Shown: one piece after another, positions 34,101-43,113 of the stretch | How the letters are laid out: each line of letters begins with the position of its first letter | How positions within the stretch are numbered: position 1 is the stretch's first letter | From: UBA2396 sp038042175 | GTDB taxonomy: Bacteria > Planctomycetota > Phycisphaerae > Phycisphaerales > UBA1924 | NCBI GenBank assembly: GCA_964358855.1 | Contig: CAYHQQ010000002.1 | Coordinates: forward strand, 1 to 64,000 | Length of the DNA: 64,000 nt | Direction: 5' to 3' | Made by a program: the position numbers and the translations under genes | Notes under the pieces: generated by a model | What the model was told of the DNA's origin: nothing | Seen by the model: only the letters and a program-made list of their open reading frames with translations | Database searches by the model: none

Positions 34101-35099
34101 TCAGGGCGCGTGTGGCGTTTGCGCCTCTTGGCGCGGGTCGGGGCGCGGGTCTGGTCGGGGCTTGGGGGCGCCCGGGACCGCCAATTCCGCCACGCGGAGC
34201 TGCTCCTCGAACCTGGCCTTGCCCGCCCGGAAGTCCATGAGGAAGTGAACTCGGGAGAGTTTGTCGGCGGTGGCCTTGTCCTTCATGAGGATCTCGGCGA
34301 GGCGCTTTCTTGCGAAGCCAAGGTCCGTGCGTCTGGAGACGTGGATGAGAACCAGGGCCTGGCACTCCAGAAACCGGAGCCACTCCGCGACATCCTCGGC
34401 GTGAAGATGCATGCCGATCTTGGCGCGTTCCTTGTGCTCGGGCTCGAAGAACGTGCATTCGCTGATGACGATCGTGGCCTTGCGCACGTCCTCGCGGATG
34501 AGGTGCGGCCCGGGCTGGGTGTCGCCCAGATACGCGATGTGCGGGATCTCGAGTATGCGGGTGATCTCGATGCCGCGCTCTTTGAGCTCCCGCAGCTTCT
34601 CCTGCGGCATATCCACGAACTCAGGCTTGAGCTTGCTGCGTTTTTCGATGACGACATAGCCCATCGAGGGGGCGGTGTGCTCGGTGTGAAAGCCGCGGAG
34701 GTGGAAGTTGTTCTTGATCTCGACGGTCTGCTCGGCCTGGAGCGTGACGAGGTTGTAGGGCGTCTTCTGTCGTTCAAGGTCCACGAAACCCGCCATCATG
34801 CGCTGCACGGCCGGCGCGATCCGCTCGTCGCAAACGAGCGTGGCATCGCCCATGCCCTGGAAGCGGCGCTGGGAGCAGTAGTACGCGAGGCCGCCGACAT
34901 GGTCCATGTGCCCGTGGCTGATGGCGCAGAACTTGGACGCCAGGTGTGACCTGGGACACTGACCCATGTCAAAGCACAGGTCGAGCTCGGGGATCTGAAC
35001 GCTGGTGACTTCCCCGGCGACCGACAGGCCCTGAACGCGATATGGTGAGAAGTACAGAAAGCCGAGCGATCCCTCGCGTGGCGGGGGCTTTGGGAGCAT
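34101..35099 (-). CDS. metallo-beta-lactamase fold hydrolase, RNase Z-like
   Basis: A 332-residue MBL-fold protein with the metal site SHGHMDHVGG (His62, His64, Asp66, His67). Further on are LGDTQPGPHLI (the Asp metal ligand), ECTFFEPEHKERAKIGMHLHAEDV and VLIHVSRRT. The H-HAED-HxSxR order resembles RNase Z/ElaC, which matures tRNA 3' ends; this window's tRNA-Leu has no encoded CCA. The N-terminal 50 residues differ from classical RNase Z, so another phosphodiesterase role is possible. GGAGG before the ATG at 35099 fixes the start. The Pro/Arg-rich C-terminal tail is low-complexity. Confidence 0.78.
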   Translation of the reverse strand: MLPKPPPREGSLGFLYFSPYRVQGLSVAGEVTSVQIPELDLCFDMGQCPRSHLASKFCAISHGHMDHVGGLAYYCSQRRFQGMGDATLVCDERIAPAVQRMMAGFVDLERQKTPYNLVTLQAEQTVEIKNNFHLRGFHTEHTAPSMGYVVIEKRSKLKPEFVDMPQEKLRELKERGIEITRILEIPHIAYLGDTQPGPHLIREDVRKATIVISECTFFEPEHKERAKIGMHLHAEDVAEWLRFLECQALVLIHVSRRTDLGFARKRLAEILMKDKATADKLSRVHFLMDFRAGKARFEEQLRVAELAVPGAPKPRPDPRPDPRQEAQTPHAP

Positions 35100-35317
35100 C
35101 GACGAATCCTCCGTCAACGGGCATAACAGCCCGCGGGAAGTGCGAATGAACGGAGGATAGGCGGGCAGGCCTGGGAAAAGGAGCCGGGAGATTGCTCCCC
35201 GGCCCCGGATGCGGAATAGGACTCCGCCCGGTGAACCCGGGCGCTTCGTGGGGGCATGAAGGACAGGCACGATTTGAAGTGAGATCGGATTCAAACCCCA
35301 AACTCTCGGAGGTTCGG

Positions 35318-37279
35318 ATGAAGTTCGCAACTATGACGGTCCCGGTTTTCTTCTTTGCCTCGATGGTGCTGGGTCAGCCCGTGGAAACCAAGGGCCGAAT
35401 CGAGGCGGTTACGGTGTACCGGGGGCAGGCGCTGGTGACACGAACCGTGGAGCTCTCGGGCAAGGCCGGGCTTCGCGAGATCGTGGTCACGGATCTGCCC
35501 TCGCGAGTCCTGCCGGGGAGCCTGTACGCCGAGGGCGCGACGGCCGGCGGCGTGGCGGTGCGGAGCGTGCAGTTTAGAACCCGCCCGGTTTCACAGGATG
35601 TGAACGAGGGCGTGCGAAAGCTCGATGCGGAGCTTCAGACGCTTCAGGACGCGCTGGCGACCAATCAGGCCTCGGCGCAGCGGCTCGACGAGCAGAAGGC
35701 GTATCTGGACAAAATGGAGATGTTTGTGGTGCCCACCGCCCAGACGGAGATGTCCAAGGGCGTGCTGAACGCCGAAACACTGATCAAGATGAGCGAGTAC
35801 TCGGGAAAGCAGCGAGACACGATCTCGGCAAGGCGGCTCGAACTCGCAAAGGAGGCCCGGGGGATTCAGTCGCAGATCGAACTGAAGCACCGGGAACGGA
35901 CGACGCTCACCGCCGGATCGAGCCGGACTGTGAACGAGGCGGTGGTCTTCCTGAACAAGGATGGAGAGGGAGCATCCACGCTTCGGGTGCGGTATCTGGT
36001 GGACGCGGCGACCTGGTCGCCGAGCTACAACGCGCGGGGCGACGCCAAGGCGGGGCAGGTGACCCTGGAGTACTTTGCAAGCGTTGAGCAGGTGAGCGGC
36101 GAGGATTGGGTGGGCGTGCAACTGGAGCTCTCAACCGCGACGCCCGCGCTGATCGCCAAAGCCCCAACACTGACACCGATGTCGGTCGCGCTCGCCGCCC
36201 CGACCCCGGCGCAGACCAAGTACGCGTACGCCGAGGCGAAGAAGGAACTCGCCGATCGCCAGCGGGACATGGAGAAGAACCGGAGCCTGTCGAACTCCCT
36301 CAACGGACCGCAGGGGCCGGAAGGACCACAAGGGGCCACCGGTGCTCAAGGTCAGATGAGTCAGCCGGGAGCCGTCGGGTTCGACGGCGGCGGGAACGCG
36401 CCGCGGGGCGGCGGGGACATGTTAGTTCTCGCGATCAACGACAAGAACCTCAACGAGATCGCGAGTCAGTCGTTGATTCTGGACGTGCTCGCGTCGGAGA
36501 AGGACGTGAAGCCGTCGGGCGGCAAGGGAGGCAGGGTCGGCGGGATCCGCCCCACGTCCGAGGAGGGCCTGAGCGTCACCTACACGCTCACCGGGAAGAC
36601 GAGCGTGCCCAGCCGGATGGATCGGCAGTTGATCCAGATCGCCAGCATGCCGATGAAGGCGGAGTTCGCGAAGGTGGCGACGCCGTCGTTGACCCAGTTT
36701 GTGTACGACGAGGCCCACCTGACCAACGCGGGCGGGATGGTGCTGCTGGCCGGCCCCCTGACGGCGTACAGCGGCGGCTCGTTCATGGGGAACGGGGCGT
36801 TGCCGACGGTCGCGGCGGGGGAGCAGTTCACGCTGGGCTTTGGAATCGACAGCAGCCTGCGAGCCGGGCGTGAGCTGGTGGACAAGACCGAGATCATCTC
36901 GGGAGGCAACCGGGTGGTGACCTTGACGTATCGCCTGACGGTCGAGAATTTCGCGACGTCTGCGACCAAGGTGCGGGTCAGCGAGAGGCTCCCCAAGGTG
37001 CGGGAGAACGAGATCAAGCTGACGATGGTGACAGCAACACCGCCGCCCACCCAGCCCTCCGCCGGCGAGAACGAAGACTCCGGGCTTGACGCCAAGGACA
37101 AGAAGAATGGGATGGTGAGATGGGAGCTCGACGTGCCGGCGCAGGCGATCGGCTCCAAGGCCGCGGTCGTGGAGTACACATTCAAGCTGGAGTATGACAA
37201 GCAGATGACGGTGGTTGGAACCGAGAACGGCCAGCCCATCTTGCCCGCGGCGGCCGCCCCGGCACCGGGACCAAAGTGA
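35318..37279 (+). CDS. exported DUF4139/MuiA-like protein with collagen-like insert
   Basis: A 653-residue protein with a signal peptide (about 1-19, ending MVLGQ). It resembles the mucoidy-inhibitor-A-like group: an N-terminal beta domain (about 22-120, VTVYRGQALVTRTVEL), a coiled coil (about 105-205) and a C-terminal DUF4139 beta-sandwich (about 215-650, starting LRVRYLVDAATWSPSYNARGD). A short collagen-like Gly-X-Y tract (NGPQGPEGPQGATGAQGQ) interrupts it at about 329-346. GGAGG precedes the ATG at 35318. The function of the family is not established; members are thought to be envelope proteins. The gene is divergent from the RNase Z-like gene. Confidence 0.83.
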   Translation: MKFATMTVPVFFFASMVLGQPVETKGRIEAVTVYRGQALVTRTVELSGKAGLREIVVTDLPSRVLPGSLYAEGATAGGVAVRSVQFRTRPVSQDVNEGVRKLDAELQTLQDALATNQASAQRLDEQKAYLDKMEMFVVPTAQTEMSKGVLNAETLIKMSEYSGKQRDTISARRLELAKEARGIQSQIELKHRERTTLTAGSSRTVNEAVVFLNKDGEGASTLRVRYLVDAATWSPSYNARGDAKAGQVTLEYFASVEQVSGEDWVGVQLELSTATPALIAKAPTLTPMSVALAAPTPAQTKYAYAEAKKELADRQRDMEKNRSLSNSLNGPQGPEGPQGATGAQGQMSQPGAVGFDGGGNAPRGGGDMLVLAINDKNLNEIASQSLILDVLASEKDVKPSGGKGGRVGGIRPTSEEGLSVTYTLTGKTSVPSRMDRQLIQIASMPMKAEFAKVATPSLTQFVYDEAHLTNAGGMVLLAGPLTAYSGGSFMGNGALPTVAAGEQFTLGFGIDSSLRAGRELVDKTEIISGGNRVVTLTYRLTVENFATSATKVRVSERLPKVRENEIKLTMVTATPPPTQPSAGENEDSGLDAKDKKNGMVRWELDVPAQAIGSKAAVVEYTFKLEYDKQMTVVGTENGQPILPAAAAPAPGPK

Positions 37280-37372
37280 GCCCGATGGCGGAGAAACCGA
37301 CCGCGGACACAGGTTCGGGGTCGTGCCGCATCGGACATTTGTGAAACCGTCGGTGCAAAAGGCCGAATACGC

Positions 37373-38197
37373 TTGTCCGTGGTTCTTGCCGTCCTCATCC
37401 CTGTGTACAACGAAGAACGCCTCATCGAGCGCGCGGTCGCTCGTTTTGACGCCTGCCCGCCGCCCCTGACCCCTGAGGGGGAGTTGACACGCAAGCTCTA
37501 TCTCGTCGACGACGGGTCGACGGACCTGACCGCAGCGGCGATGGAGACCCTCAAAGGTCGCCCGGATGTCGTGTGCATCCGGCACGACAGGAACCGGGGC
37601 AAGGGTGCCGCGCTGCGGACAGCCCTGGGCGCGGCGGTGCTTGACGGGGCCGACCTGTTCATCGTGCACGACGCGGATCTGGAGTACGACCCGGCGGACC
37701 ACGCGGCGATGCTGGGGCCGCTGCTCGACGGACGGGCGGACGCGGTGATCGGTTCGAGGTTTCTGGGGTCGGCGCACCGGGTGCTGTACTACTGGCACTC
37801 GGTGGCCAACCGGTTCATCACAGCGGCGAGCAACATGCTCACCAACCTGAACCTGAGCGACATCGAATGTTGCCTGAAGGCGTTCACGAGGCCGGTTGCC
37901 GAGCGGCTGACGATCCAGGAAGATCGCTTTGGCGTCGAGCCCGAGCTCGTGTCGAAGCTGGCGGGGATGAAGCTCCCCGAGATCGTGGTGCCCAGGGCGG
38001 GGATCGGCACCGCGGTGAGGTCCGAGGCACAGACGGCGGCCTCACCGACGGCGACGGCGGTAAAGCTGCGACGACTTCGCGTGTACGAGGTGGCGGTGAG
38101 CTACGCGGGGCGGACGTACGCCGAGGGCAAAAAAATAACCTGGGAGGACGGATTCTGGGCGCTGTGGTGCATCGTCAAGTACAACCTGATGACGTGA
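37373..38197 (+). CDS. family 2 glycosyltransferase (dolichyl-phosphate glucosyl/mannosyltransferase-like)
   Basis: A 274-residue GT-A enzyme. The nucleotide-sugar site is IPVYNEERLIERAV (about 8-21), VDDGSTD (about 44-50), NRGKGAALR (about 73-81) and the DxD metal motif VHDADLEYDP (about 99-108). LSDIECCLKAFTR and the EDRFGVEPEL segment match polyprenyl-phosphate-sugar synthases. It probably transfers a sugar from a UDP- or GDP-sugar to a polyprenyl phosphate at the membrane, although no membrane helices are present. The start is TTG 37373 or GTG 37379; neither has a clear ribosome binding site. The DevC-like gene follows after 18 bases. Confidence 0.85.
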   Translation: MSVVLAVLIPVYNEERLIERAVARFDACPPPLTPEGELTRKLYLVDDGSTDLTAAAMETLKGRPDVVCIRHDRNRGKGAALRTALGAAVLDGADLFIVHDADLEYDPADHAAMLGPLLDGRADAVIGSRFLGSAHRVLYYWHSVANRFITAASNMLTNLNLSDIECCLKAFTRPVAERLTIQEDRFGVEPELVSKLAGMKLPEIVVPRAGIGTAVRSEAQTAASPTATAVKLRRLRVYEVAVSYAGRTYAEGKKITWEDGFWALWCIVKYNLMT

Positions 38198-38215
38198 GCG
38201 CACCTATCGTGTTGG

Positions 38216-39373
38216 ATGGAGCGAGAGTCGCTCCGCCCCATGCTCCGCATCGCGCTCAAAATGCTGTTTGGCGACCGCGCGAAGTACCTCACCCTGGTGA
38301 TGGGGCTCGCGTTTGCCACGCTGCTGGTCAATCAGCAGGCGTCGTTCTTCCTGGGGCTCCTGGTGCGGGCGACCGGCCCCCTGCAGAATGTGGGGGAGCC
38401 CGACCTTTGGGTGACCGACCCTGGAACAAAGTGGTCCGCGGAGTATCGTTCGCTCGACGACAGGGCCCTTGATCGAGTGCGGAGCGTGCCCGGCGTGCGG
38501 TGGGCCGAGCCCTTCTTCAACTCGTTCGCGAACATCGAGATGCCCGACGGGACGTTCCAGCGGTGCAACATCATCGGGCTGCCACGCAACAGCCTGATCG
38601 GGCGCCCGGCGGAGATGATCGAGGGGCGCATCGAGGACCTGAGGGCGCCCGACGCCGTGATCGTTGAGGTTTCGACGCGTGCCAAGCTCAACAACCCGAA
38701 GATTGGCGACGTCCTGAAGATGAACGATCGCCGGGCAGTGATCGTCGGGTATTGCCGCGCGAAGAAGGGATTTGAGAGCAACGCAGTGATCTACACGACG
38801 GTGGACAACGCGACAGCGTTCACGCCCGTGGGACGCAAGTGGATCAGTTTCGTCATGGTGAAGGTTCAAGAGGGCGTCGACGTCTCGGACGTTCGCGCGA
38901 GGATCAACGCCCTCGACGGCGTGGTCGCGATGACCCCGGCCCAGTTCGTGGGACGAACCATCGACTGGGTTCTCAAGGAGACGGGCATCGGGGTCAACTT
39001 CGGAATCACCATCGCGCTGGGGTTTGTGGTGGGCGTGGCCCTCTCGGCCGCGATCTTCTATCAGTTCACCAACGAGAACCTGAAGTACTTCGCCGTCCTC
39101 AAGGCGCTTGGGGCGCGGAGCCCGACACTGATCGCGATGGTGGTCCTGCAGGCGGTGACCGCGGGAGGAATCGGATTCTCGATCGGCGCGGGAGTGACGG
39201 GCTTTGTCGCCATCATGATCCGGCGTCAGCCCGACAGCGAGCTCTCGCCGGTGTCGCCCTGGCAGCTTCTGGCCGGCTCGGGCGCGGCGATGCTTCTGTG
39301 CGTGATGCTGGCGAGCGCCGTGAGCCTGCGCCGTGTGATCACGGTGTCGCCGGCGAGAGTGTTCTCAACGTGA
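38216..39373 (+). CDS. DevC-like ABC transporter permease (FtsX/MacB type)
   Basis: A 385-residue membrane protein with one N-terminal helix (about 20-45), a periplasmic domain (about 55-250) and three C-terminal helices (about 260-285, 305-330 and 350-375). This is the four-helix topology of the MacB/FtsX/DevC permeases. The GLPRNSLIGRPAEMIEG segment and the start MLRIALKMLFGDRAKY match heterocyst exporter DevC-type proteins. Start 38216 is the longest plausible; ATG 38240 would begin at MLRIAL. The next gene codes for the membrane-fusion partner, but no ATP-binding subunit lies in the vicinity. Confidence 0.82.
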   Translation: MERESLRPMLRIALKMLFGDRAKYLTLVMGLAFATLLVNQQASFFLGLLVRATGPLQNVGEPDLWVTDPGTKWSAEYRSLDDRALDRVRSVPGVRWAEPFFNSFANIEMPDGTFQRCNIIGLPRNSLIGRPAEMIEGRIEDLRAPDAVIVEVSTRAKLNNPKIGDVLKMNDRRAVIVGYCRAKKGFESNAVIYTTVDNATAFTPVGRKWISFVMVKVQEGVDVSDVRARINALDGVVAMTPAQFVGRTIDWVLKETGIGVNFGITIALGFVVGVALSAAIFYQFTNENLKYFAVLKALGARSPTLIAMVVLQAVTAGGIGFSIGAGVTGFVAIMIRRQPDSELSPVSPWQLLAGSGAAMLLCVMLASAVSLRRVITVSPARVFST

Positions 39374-39392
39374 TTGTTGGAAGGAGCTGGCG

Positions 39393-40442
39393 ATGATTCG
39401 CTGGATTTCGATTCTGATTGCCGCGGTGGGACTGTGCGTGGCAGTGGCGGCGATCACCCCGACACTGCCGACGCCGCCCGATCTTGCGCCGGTGCGAATG
39501 CCCTCGGTGAATCCGTTCGCCGACGGGATCGCGTCCCTGGGACAGGTGGAACCGGCCTCGCGCGAGGTCGGCATCTCCGCCCCGGTGCCCGGACTTGTCG
39601 TGGAGGTTTTGGTCGACGTCGGGCAGTTGGTCGCGGCGGGAGACGTGCTGTTCAGGCTTGATGATCGTGAGCTGCGGGCTGAACTCGTTCGCGTGCTGTC
39701 GGGAATCGCGGTGAAGCAGGCGGTGATCGATCGGTGGTACGCCCTGCCCCGCGAGGAGGATCTGCCCCCGCTGAGGGCGGCGGCCGCCCGGGCTCGAGCG
39801 GAGGCCGCCGACCGGCAGGACGAGCTTGACAGGGTGACAGAGGCCGTCAAGGAGCGGGCGCGAAGCGAACGCGACGCGACGGCCGCCCGATCGGCCCTTG
39901 AGCAGGCTCTGTCGCGTGCGACCCAGGCGGATTCGGACCTGGCCAGGGCGGTTGCGGGCGGCTGGAAGCCGGATCTCGCGGTCGCGACGGCGGAACTCGA
40001 GCAGCAACGGGCGCTGGTCAGTGCACTGGAGATTCAACTGGATCGCCTCGTGGTTCGGGCCCCCAAGGCCGGGACGATTCTGCGCCGCCAGATCGAGCCT
40101 GGGGAGTATGCAACCCCGGGCGGGGCAACTCCGCTCGTGGTGCTGGGCGACCTATCGAGTCTGCGCGTGCGGGCGCAGATCGACGAGGAGGACATCGCGC
40201 AGGTCACCCCGGGCGTGCTGTCGGTCGGTCGAACGCGCGGGGTCGTGGTGGAGGAGTTTGAGCTGACGCTGGTGCGAATCGAGCCATACGCCAGGGGCAA
40301 GACGCAGCTTTCGGGATCGAACAGCGATCGCGTGGACACCCGGGTGGTGGAAGTCGTGTTCGCGGTGGAGAAGCGTCCAAAGTCGCCGATCTATCCCGGT
40401 CAGGCGATCGATGTGTACGTCGGAAAGATCAGATCGAAGTGA
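39393..40442 (+). CDS. HlyD/DevB-like membrane-fusion protein
   Basis: Periplasmic adaptor of 349 residues with an N-terminal membrane anchor (about 1-25). The first lipoyl half is PVPGLVVEVLVDVGQLVAAGDVLFRLDD. A long coiled coil follows (about 100-215), then the second lipoyl half (VRAPKAGTILRRQIEPGEYATPG) and beta-barrel segments (DLSSLRVRAQIDEEDIAQV). AAGGAG precedes the ATG. With the DevC-like permease 19 bases upstream it forms a DevBC pair that would export a lipid or peptide through a TolC-like outer-membrane channel. The DevA ATPase gene is missing from this cluster. Confidence 0.85.
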   Translation: MIRWISILIAAVGLCVAVAAITPTLPTPPDLAPVRMPSVNPFADGIASLGQVEPASREVGISAPVPGLVVEVLVDVGQLVAAGDVLFRLDDRELRAELVRVLSGIAVKQAVIDRWYALPREEDLPPLRAAAARARAEAADRQDELDRVTEAVKERARSERDATAARSALEQALSRATQADSDLARAVAGGWKPDLAVATAELEQQRALVSALEIQLDRLVVRAPKAGTILRRQIEPGEYATPGGATPLVVLGDLSSLRVRAQIDEEDIAQVTPGVLSVGRTRGVVVEEFELTLVRIEPYARGKTQLSGSNSDRVDTRVVEVVFAVEKRPKSPIYPGQAIDVYVGKIRSK

Positions 40443-40446
40443 ACTT

Positions 40447-40893
40447 TCAATCGGGATCGACGGGTCGAGCAGCTTTCGGAGTGGCCGCCAGCAAGTCGAC
40501 GATCTCGGACACGACCAATCGACTGATCTGCTGGTCACCGAAGAGTCCGACGCGAACCTGAACGAGAGTCACCCGTGGCGAGGACTCCTTGAGTGTGACA
40601 ACAACCAATCGTCCGTCGTTGCTTTCGCGAGCGGTGAGCTCGGCCCCGTGCGACTTGAGATCATTGACGCAAGGCTCGTAGGCGAGGTCGGTCAGCGCCT
40701 TCTGGCTTGCGGCGAAGACGCTGGCGAGGTCGTGTTTCACCGCGGCGCGGAGGTTGCCCTCGAAGAAAACGGAATTGCCGGCCTCAGCCACGCTGAGCCC
40801 GGCCGAAACGATCGGTGGTGCGCACGAGGCAAGCGACAACCCCGCGCCGGCCAGGACGAACACAAGACATCGATGTGTGGGCAACACGGTCAC
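40447..40893 (-). CDS. lipoprotein, DUF3568-like
   Basis: A 148-residue protein with a lipoprotein signal peptide, whose lipobox is near residue 24 (LSLASC). The mature part is a short alpha/beta domain of the type found in small DUF3568-like lipoproteins. GTG 40893 overlaps the acs stop (GTGA), with GAGGA before it, so it is probably translated with acs. Function unknown. Its stop is four bases from the convergent membrane-fusion gene. Confidence 0.7.
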   Translation of the reverse strand: MTVLPTHRCLVFVLAGAGLSLASCAPPIVSAGLSVAEAGNSVFFEGNLRAAVKHDLASVFAASQKALTDLAYEPCVNDLKSHGAELTARESNDGRLVVVTLKESSPRVTLVQVRVGLFGDQQISRLVVSEIVDLLAATPKAARPVDPD

Positions 40894-43016
40894 TCCTCAT
40901 CGCCCCGAAGCCGCGCCACCACGCTGAAATCCTCGAGGGTGGTGGTGTCCTGGGTGATCTTCTCGACGCCCGCGGCAACGTCGCGGAGCAGCCTCCGCAT
41001 GATCTTGCCGCTGCGGGTCTTGGGGAGAGCGTCGGTGAAACGGATAACGTCGGGTTTGGCGAGTGAACCGACAGCCTTGGCGACGTGGCGCGTGAGTTCG
41101 TCCTTGAGGTCCTGGCCGGGTTGGCGTCCGGGGTGATCGACGGCCCACTTGCTCTTGAGCGTCACAAACGCGTGGATGGCGCTCCCCTTGATCTCGTGCG
41201 GGGCGCCGACGACGGCGGCCTCGGCGACGTAGGGATGGCTGACCAGAGCGCTCTCGACCTCCATCGTGCCCAGCAGGTGCCCGCTGACCTTGATGACATC
41301 GTCGATGCGACCCTGGATCCAGAAGTACCCGTCCTCGTCGCGGCGAGCGCCGTCGGCGGAGAAATAGAAGGGCAGTCCCGACTCAGGGTCCTTGACGCGA
41401 CTCCAGTAGTTGCTGACGAATCGCTCGCGATTGGCGTGCACACCGCGGAGCATCCCGGGCCAGGGCTTGCGGATGACAAACAGCCCGCCCTTGTTGGGAC
41501 CAAGCTCCTGGCCAGCCTCGTTCACGACGGCGGCGTCGATTCCAAGCATGGGAACGGTGCAACTGCCCGGCTTGGTGATCGTGGCGCCCGGGAGGGGCGT
41601 GCAGATGTGACCAGCGGTCTCGGTCTGCCAGTAGGTGTCGACGATGGGACAGCGCGAGCCGCCGATGATCTCCTGATACCAGATCCACGCCTCCGGGTTG
41701 ATGGGCTCTCCCACCGAGCCCAGAATCTTGAGACTCGACAGGTCGTGCCTGGCGGGCCACTCCGGCCCCCATTTCATGAAGGTCCGAATGGCGGTGGGGG
41801 CGGTGTAGAAGTGCGTGACTTTGTGTCGGTCGATGATGTCCCAGAAGCGGTCGTTCGCGGGGTAGTTGGGCGCGCCCTCGTACATCAGCGTGGGAACACG
41901 GTTCATGAGGAGGCCGTAGACCACGTAGCTGTGACCGGTGACCCACCCGACATCGGCGGTGCACCAGAAGATCTGGCAGGAGCCGGGCTGAAGGTTGAAG
42001 GTGAGCCTCGCGGTCATCTGAACGAAGGCGAGGTAGCCGGCGGTGGTGTGGACGATGCCCTTGGGCTTGCCGGTGGAGCCGCTGGTGTACAAGAGGAAGA
42101 GAGGGTCCTCGCTGTCCATGGACTCGCAAGGGCAAGCGTCCGACACGGAGGCGTTGAGCTCGTTCCACCAATGAAAGTGGGTGCCCGGATTCATTCCACG
42201 CCGTGGGCGTCCGGAAGTGAAACGCTGGCTGGGCGGTTCGTGTCCCGTGTGCTTGAGCACAACGACGTGGTTGATGATGTGTCCCTGGTTGGCCAGGAGA
42301 GAGACCGCCTCGTCCACGTTCTTCTGGAGGGGGACGACATCGCCACGCCGATAGCCGCCATCGGAGGTGATGATGACCTTGCTGTGGGCGTCGACGGCCC
42401 GCTCGGAGATGGCGGTGGGGGCGAAGCCTCCGAAGATGACGCTGTGAGGTGCGCCGATGCGCGAGCACGCGAGCATGGCGATGGCGAGCTCGGGGACCAT
42501 CGGCATGTAAATGGTGACAACGTCGCCGCGTTTGACACCCAGGGACTTGAGCGCGTTGGCGAAGCGGCTGACACGGGACAGAAGCTCGCGGTAGGTGAGC
42601 CGCCGGATCTCGGGCTCCTTGGCGTAGTCGGACCCGGCGGTGGGGTGGCTTGTGCGCGGATCTACGGGCTCTCCCTCCCAGATGATGGCGGTCTCCTCGC
42701 CAAAGCCATTCTGAACGTGCCGATCAACGCAGTTGTAGCAGGCGTTGATCTGTCCGCCGACAAACCAGCGGGCGTCGGGGGGTTGCCAGTCCAGGACGCG
42801 AGTCCAGGGTGTGAACCAGGCGAGATGTGAGGCCTCGGCGCCCCAGAATCCGTCGGGATCGGCGATCGAACGACGATGGAGCTCGCGGTAGGCGGCCTCG
42901 CCGGCGACATGCCACGAGGAGAAACCCAGGTCCGTGGCTCGAACAGGCGGAAAGCGCCGGTTCTCGACGAGTGCGGACGAAACGCCCGGATCGCTGGAAT
43001 TGTCGGGAGATACCAT
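40890..43016 (-). CDS. acs: acetyl-CoA synthetase (AMP-forming)
   Basis: Makes acetyl-CoA from acetate, ATP and CoA through an acetyl-AMP intermediate. The 708-residue protein has the N-terminal ACS lead (about 30-120), the P-loop-like LYTSGSTGKPKGIVHTTAGY motif, the DVGWVTGHSYVVYGL segment, TYWQTETAGH, and the C-terminal catalytic Lys671 in PKTRSGKIMRR, which is also the acetylation site that controls ACS by Gcn5/sirtuin systems. AGGAG nine bases before the ATG decides the start at 43016. The protein is somewhat longer than the usual 650; a loop rich in Arg/Ser/Pro at about 270-300 accounts for part of this. Confidence 0.95.
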   Translation of the reverse strand: MVSPDNSSDPGVSSALVENRRFPPVRATDLGFSSWHVAGEAAYRELHRRSIADPDGFWGAEASHLAWFTPWTRVLDWQPPDARWFVGGQINACYNCVDRHVQNGFGEETAIIWEGEPVDPRTSHPTAGSDYAKEPEIRRLTYRELLSRVSRFANALKSLGVKRGDVVTIYMPMVPELAIAMLACSRIGAPHSVIFGGFAPTAISERAVDAHSKVIITSDGGYRRGDVVPLQKNVDEAVSLLANQGHIINHVVVLKHTGHEPPSQRFTSGRPRRGMNPGTHFHWWNELNASVSDACPCESMDSEDPLFLLYTSGSTGKPKGIVHTTAGYLAFVQMTARLTFNLQPGSCQIFWCTADVGWVTGHSYVVYGLLMNRVPTLMYEGAPNYPANDRFWDIIDRHKVTHFYTAPTAIRTFMKWGPEWPARHDLSSLKILGSVGEPINPEAWIWYQEIIGGSRCPIVDTYWQTETAGHICTPLPGATITKPGSCTVPMLGIDAAVVNEAGQELGPNKGGLFVIRKPWPGMLRGVHANRERFVSNYWSRVKDPESGLPFYFSADGARRDEDGYFWIQGRIDDVIKVSGHLLGTMEVESALVSHPYVAEAAVVGAPHEIKGSAIHAFVTLKSKWAVDHPGRQPGQDLKDELTRHVAKAVGSLAKPDVIRFTDALPKTRSGKIMRRLLRDVAAGVEKITQDTTTLEDFSVVARLRGDEE

Positions 43017-43113
43017 GAAAAAACTCCTCTCGAGGAAGAGGAGTCTACCCATCATGGGTGATCGTGTGCGGGGGTGGCGGCGAGCAATCGGGCGCCAAGC
43101 CCCAGGGGGCGGA

